Assembly: GCF_009193175.1 (NCBI RefSeq)
Contig: NZ_VUKE01000003.1
Coordinates: forward strand, 62,001 to 126,000
Direction of reading: 5' to 3'
DNA from: Georgenia ruanii
GTDB taxonomy: Bacteria > Actinomycetota > Actinomycetes > Actinomycetales > Actinomycetaceae
Length of the DNA: 64,000 nt
Shown piece after piece: positions 61,265 through 64,000 of this stretch. The stretch's first letter is position 1; the number at the start of each line of letters is the position of its first letter. A program made the translations under genes and the position numbers. The notes beneath the pieces were generated by a model that saw only the letters and a list, made by a program, of their open reading frames with translations, searched no databases and was not told where the DNA came from.

Positions 61265-61999
61265 CTAGAGGCCTCGGATGCCGACGGCCCGTCCGCTGGT
61301 GCGGGCGAGATGGTCGAGGTGGTCGGCGCGGGCCTCGATCGTGCGGTGGTAGTGCCCGAAGAGCTCGAAGCTGACGGCACCGAAGAGCAGCGTCCAGGCG
61401 TCGACGACGGCGATGACCACCGCCGGGTCGACCTCGCGCAGCCCGGCGGACACGTCCGTGGGCAGGGTGGCGGCGGCGTCCGCGGCGCGGGCTGCGGCGT
61501 CCTGGCGCAGCGTCTCGCTCAGGGGCGGGGCGGGGAGCGGGGTGAGCCCCGGGCCGCGGGCCGCCTCGATGGCGATGCCGGCCAGCCGGAAGACCACGCG
61601 GGTGGCGGGGGCGACGGTGTCCGGCGGCGCCTCGTAGCCCGGCACCGGCGAGCCGTAGACGAGGGCGTACTCGTGCCGGTGCGCGAGCGCCCACTCGCGC
61701 ACGCCGTGGAAGACAGCGAGCCAGCGCGCGGCGTGGTCCTCGCGGGGACAGGCCTCCTCGGCGGCCGCTGCCGCCGCCCCCACGCCCTCGTAGGCGTCGA
61801 CGATCAGCGCGGTGAGGAGCGCGTCCCGGTTGGGAAAGTAGCGGTAGACCGCGGACGGGGCCATGCCCAGCTCCCGGGTCACGGCACGGACCGAGAGGTT
61901 GGCGGCGCCGAGCTCGGCGAGCTGGCGTCGGGCGACATCGGTGATCTCGCGGACGAGCTCGCGGCGGGCTCGCTCGCGCACTCCCGGGGTGGCGGCCAT
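61265..61999 (-). CDS. TetR/AcrR family regulator
   Basis: A 244-residue regulator with helix-turn-helix LSVRAVTRELGMAPSAVYRYFPNRDALL and a ligand domain with WLAVFHGVREWALAHRHEYALVYGSPVPGYEAP, typical of the WHG subgroup. It lies divergent to an epimerase-like gene and probably represses it and itself, through repeats at 62061 and 62114. Confidence 0.9.
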   Translation of the reverse strand: MAATPGVRERARRELVREITDVARRQLAELGAANLSVRAVTRELGMAPSAVYRYFPNRDALLTALIVDAYEGVGAAAAAAEEACPREDHAARWLAVFHGVREWALAHRHEYALVYGSPVPGYEAPPDTVAPATRVVFRLAGIAIEAARGPGLTPLPAPPLSETLRQDAAARAADAAATLPTDVSAGLREVDPAVVIAVVDAWTLLFGAVSFELFGHYHRTIEARADHLDHLARTSGRAVGIRGL

Positions 62000-62060
62000 G
62001 GGCCCAGTCTGCCATCGGAGCGAACAGTGCACCGGTTGTGCAGCGCTGCTCTGCAACGTG

Positions 62061-62124
62061 AGCACCGCTCTTGACACGCAGGCGGGCAGGAGAGGACAGT
62101 GATCGCAATCGAGAACACCGCTCT
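62061..62124. promoter_or_regulatory. promoter and putative TetR sites for the epimerase-like gene
   Basis: The direct repeat AnCACCGCTCT occurs at 62061-62071 and 62114-62124. TTGACA (62071-62076) overlaps the first copy and could be a -35, with GACAGT (62095-62100) as -10 at 18-bp spacing. A TGCAC-N5-GTGCA inverted repeat lies at about 62026-62040. Sites at the -35 and downstream of the start would suit repression by the divergent TetR protein. Confidence 0.5.
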
Positions 62125-62141
62125 CTTCAGTAGAGGTTGGC

Positions 62142-63101
62142 ATGTCGTTGCACGTCGTCATCGGGGCCGGGCCGGTGGGCTCCGCGCTTGCCACGCTGCT
62201 GGCCGGGCAGGAGCACGACGTCCGTGTCGTCACCCGCTCCGGGCGCGGTCCGGTGCACCCCCGCATCGCCCGGGTGAGCGCCGACGTCGCCGTCCCCGGC
62301 GCGCTCATGCCCCACGTCGCGGGCGCGGTCGCGCTGTACAACTGCGCCAACCCGGCGAGCTACCAGGCGTGGGCGCGGGACTGGCCCCCGCTGGCCGCCG
62401 GCATGCTGCGGGCGGCCGAGGACAGCGGCGCGGTCCTTGTCACCATGGGCAACCTCTACGGTTACGGCCCCGTCAGCGGCCCGATCACGGCCGACCACCC
62501 CCTCGCCGCCACCACCCGCAAGGGTCGCCTCCGGGCGAGGCTGTGGGAGCAGGCGCTCGACGCCCACCACGCGGGTCGTCTGCGGGCGGTGGAGATCCGT
62601 GCCTCGGACTACCTCGGGCCCGCCGTCACGCCCGCCACCGGGCTCCTCGCCCATTACGCCGGGCCGGTGCTCAGCGGCCGGCCGACGTGGGTGCTCGGCG
62701 ACCCGGACGCCCCCCACAGCTGGACGTACGTGCCCGACGCCGCGCGCACGCTCGCCGCCGCGGCGGCGGACGAGCGGGCCTGGGGCCAGGCCTGGCACGT
62801 GCCGACCAACCGCCCCGTCCCGGTGCGCGCCGTCCTCGAGGAGCTCGCCCGGATCGCCGGCCGGCCGGCGCCGCGGATCCGTCGTCTGCCGCGGGTGGCG
62901 GTGACCGCGCTCTCGCCGGTCGTCCCGGTCCTTCGCGAGCTCCGCGAGCTGCTCTACCAGTTCGAGCGGCCCTTCGAGATGGACGCCGCGGCCACGGTCG
63001 CCGCCCTGAGGGTCGAGCCGACGCCATGGTCGGAGATCCTCGCCGCGACGGCTGCGGACTGGGCCGGGCGGCTGGCGCCGGCCGGCCACGTGACTGCGTA
63101 G
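62142..63101 (+). CDS. NAD-dependent epimerase/dehydratase-like protein
   Basis: A 319-residue Rossmann protein. VVIGAGPVGSALATLLAG is the nucleotide loop; NCANPASYQAW, MGNLYGYGP, IRASDYLGP and SWTYVPDAARTLAAA are typical of extended SDRs such as sugar epimerases. The catalytic Tyr of Tyr-x3-Lys is unclear, so it may be a reductase with a changed active site. TAGAGGT precedes the ATG. Confidence 0.85.
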   Translation: MSLHVVIGAGPVGSALATLLAGQEHDVRVVTRSGRGPVHPRIARVSADVAVPGALMPHVAGAVALYNCANPASYQAWARDWPPLAAGMLRAAEDSGAVLVTMGNLYGYGPVSGPITADHPLAATTRKGRLRARLWEQALDAHHAGRLRAVEIRASDYLGPAVTPATGLLAHYAGPVLSGRPTWVLGDPDAPHSWTYVPDAARTLAAAAADERAWGQAWHVPTNRPVPVRAVLEELARIAGRPAPRIRRLPRVAVTALSPVVPVLRELRELLYQFERPFEMDAAATVAALRVEPTPWSEILAATAADWAGRLAPAGHVTA

Positions 63102-63173
63102 CCCCCAGGCACCCGGCCCGGACCATGCTCACTAGGCTGGGGGGCACGAGGCGACGACGGCGAGGAGGTCGCC

Positions 63174-63347
63174 ATGGTGCCGGAACCGCAACCCCCGCGC
63201 GTCGCGGGACGCGACGAGGCGCACCTGCGCCACGATCCGCACTTCGACGAGCCGGTCCTGCTCGAGGAGGACGAGACGGTGCCTCCGCGGCCCGAGGAGG
63301 AGGCCGCGGACCTGCTGCGCTCCGAGCCGGACGAGAACCCCCGCTGA
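63174..63347 (+). CDS. 57-residue acidic small protein
   Basis: A short gene with an excellent ribosome site (GAGGAGG, 6 bases before the ATG) and a TAGGCT -10 at about 63134. The product is very acidic (LLEEDETVPPRPEEEAADLL) with no domain. It is followed by the tandem near-palindromes at 63365-63404. Confidence 0.6.
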   Translation: MVPEPQPPRVAGRDEAHLRHDPHFDEPVLLEEDETVPPRPEEEAADLLRSEPDENPR

Positions 63348-63364
63348 CCCCCCACCCCGTACGA

Positions 63365-63404
63365 CCAGGACGCCATTCTGGTCGCAGCCAGAACGTCATT
63401 TTGG
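63365..63404. repeat. tandem pair of 17-bp near-palindromes
   Basis: CCAGGACGCCATTCTGG (63365-63381) and CCAGAACGTCATTTTGG (63388-63404) share CCAGnACGnCATTnTGG, and each is nearly its own reverse complement. The 6-base spacing keeps them nearly two helical turns apart. They lie between the acidic small gene and a convergent gene; they may be a terminator pair or a repeat element. Confidence 0.6.
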
Positions 63405-63426
63405 CCGTGGGGAAGTTGTGGGGAGG

Positions 63427-63954
63427 TCAGGCCGGCTGCTGCGTGCCCACCTCGGCGCGGAACGCCTCCCCGCGGGCCAGCTCGTGCAGCCGCTCCAGTC
63501 GCGGGGAAAAGCCCTTCGAGCGCTCGACGAGCTCCTCGAAGCGCTCGGGCGGCAGGCCCAGGTCCGGGGCCAGCTCGGCGAGCGTCTCCCACAGCCCCGC
63601 CTGGCCGTTGACCGCCCCGCGCATGAGCTCGAGCTCGAGCAGGGGGGTGAGCGGGGACCGGGTGAGGACCCGGCCGTTGAGCTTGAGCCGGCCGACGCGC
63701 TCGGCCACCCACGCCGCCGCCTGCCGGTAGGGCCGCTGGCGCAGGTCGAGCGCCTCGATGATCGCGCGCAGCGCCTCCCGGGCCGCGGTGATCTCGTCGG
63801 CCAGGGCCGCCAGGTCGGGTCCCATTGCCGTGTCCGCGTACGCGTGCGCCATGTGCTGGATCCGGTCGGCGCCCCCGGTGGCCCCGGTGAGGTGGTCCGA
63901 CAGGTACAGGCCCAGCAGGTGGGCGTCGATGTGCGAAGGCACGCGGGCGGCCAT
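63427..63954 (-). CDS. hypothetical helical protein
   Basis: A 175-residue mainly helical protein (HLLGLYLSDHLTGATGGADRI, HAYADTAMGPDLAALADEITAARE..., SPLTPLLELELMRGAVNGQAGLWETL, shown in parts). The pattern of paired helices is like ferritin-type bundles, but without metal ligands. It is a recurring actinobacterial hypothetical by my impression. TGGAGAC lies just before the ATG at 63954. Nothing is identifiable in the 46 bases left to the window end. Confidence 0.6.
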   Translation of the reverse strand: MAARVPSHIDAHLLGLYLSDHLTGATGGADRIQHMAHAYADTAMGPDLAALADEITAAREALRAIIEALDLRQRPYRQAAAWVAERVGRLKLNGRVLTRSPLTPLLELELMRGAVNGQAGLWETLAELAPDLGLPPERFEELVERSKGFSPRLERLHELARGEAFRAEVGTQQPA

Positions 63955-64000
63955 GACGTCTCCAGGGGTCGGACTCTCGCGGTGGCGGCCGCCGGTCTCG

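Noticed and set aside
1-64000. Prophage, insertion sequence, integrative element, tRNA or rRNA
   Set aside because: No transposase, integrase or phage genes, no terminal repeats and no recognisable structural RNA were found.

Overview
The window is very GC-rich chromosomal DNA (roughly three quarters G+C) with dense genes, many 4-bp start/stop overlaps, frequent GTG starts and many start codons placed 6-7 bases after a TAnnnT-type -10 hexamer (leaderless transcripts). This, with the protein types (KdpFABCDE, SoxR with a 2Fe-2S cysteine cluster, rhomboid-like and DUF4383 proteins), indicates an actinobacterium. My best guess is the Micrococcales, around Cellulomonadaceae or Georgenia; that is inference from style, not a database match. 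I saw no rRNA, tRNA, CRISPR array, prophage or insertion sequence.

Layout. 1-4.7 kb: end of an EamA-like transporter, a DUF1345 protein, and on the minus strand a membrane glycosyltransferase-like protein, a rhomboid-like protein and a DedA-PAP2 fusion. 4.9-14.8 kb: a potassium-uptake block, a KimA-like permease followed by kdpFABCDE, with every kdp gene coupled to the next by overlapping start and stop codons. 15-17.1 kb: maleylacetate reductase and hydroxyquinol 1,2-dioxygenase (lower resorcinol/hydroxyquinol pathway). 17.3-22.5 kb: a small exported protein, an FGGY sugar kinase, a small hydrolase, two cation diffusion facilitators and an O6-alkylguanine-DNA alkyltransferase.

22.5-31.2 kb is the most notable region: a Sfp-type phosphopantetheinyl transferase, an aspartate kinase, a diaminobutyrate aminotransferase and a 1354-residue Pls-type synthetase (adenylation, carrier, membrane segments and three tandem hexapeptide-repeat domains, as in epsilon-poly-L-lysine synthetase), coupled to an exported zincin-type peptidase. 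Together these look like a pathway making a poly(2,4-diaminobutyric acid) from aspartate. The phosphopantetheinyl transferase would activate the carrier domain, housekeeping aspartate-semialdehyde dehydrogenase would fill the missing step, and the peptidase could trim, mature or degrade the polymer.

31.2-47 kb: GNAT enzymes, a cold-shock protein with a strong terminator, an ABC-2 exporter, membrane and redox proteins, a TetR-hydrolase pair with a clear palindromic operator, soxR with a consensus-like SoxR box in a 19-bp-spaced divergent promoter aimed at tiny genes, a second tiny-gene operon carrying a paralogue, a PLP threonine/serine dehydratase, and a voltage-sensor-type potassium channel. 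47-64 kb: patatin, YihY, DUF4383, alpha/beta hydrolase, an ECF-type sigma factor with a membrane-anchored partner, a YbdK-type carboxylate-amine ligase, a degenerate cold-shock-like protein, a nucleotidyltransferase, an ATP-grasp enzyme, a zinc alcohol dehydrogenase, a MOSC protein, and a TetR-epimerase divergent pair, ending with two hypothetical genes around a tandem near-palindromic repeat.
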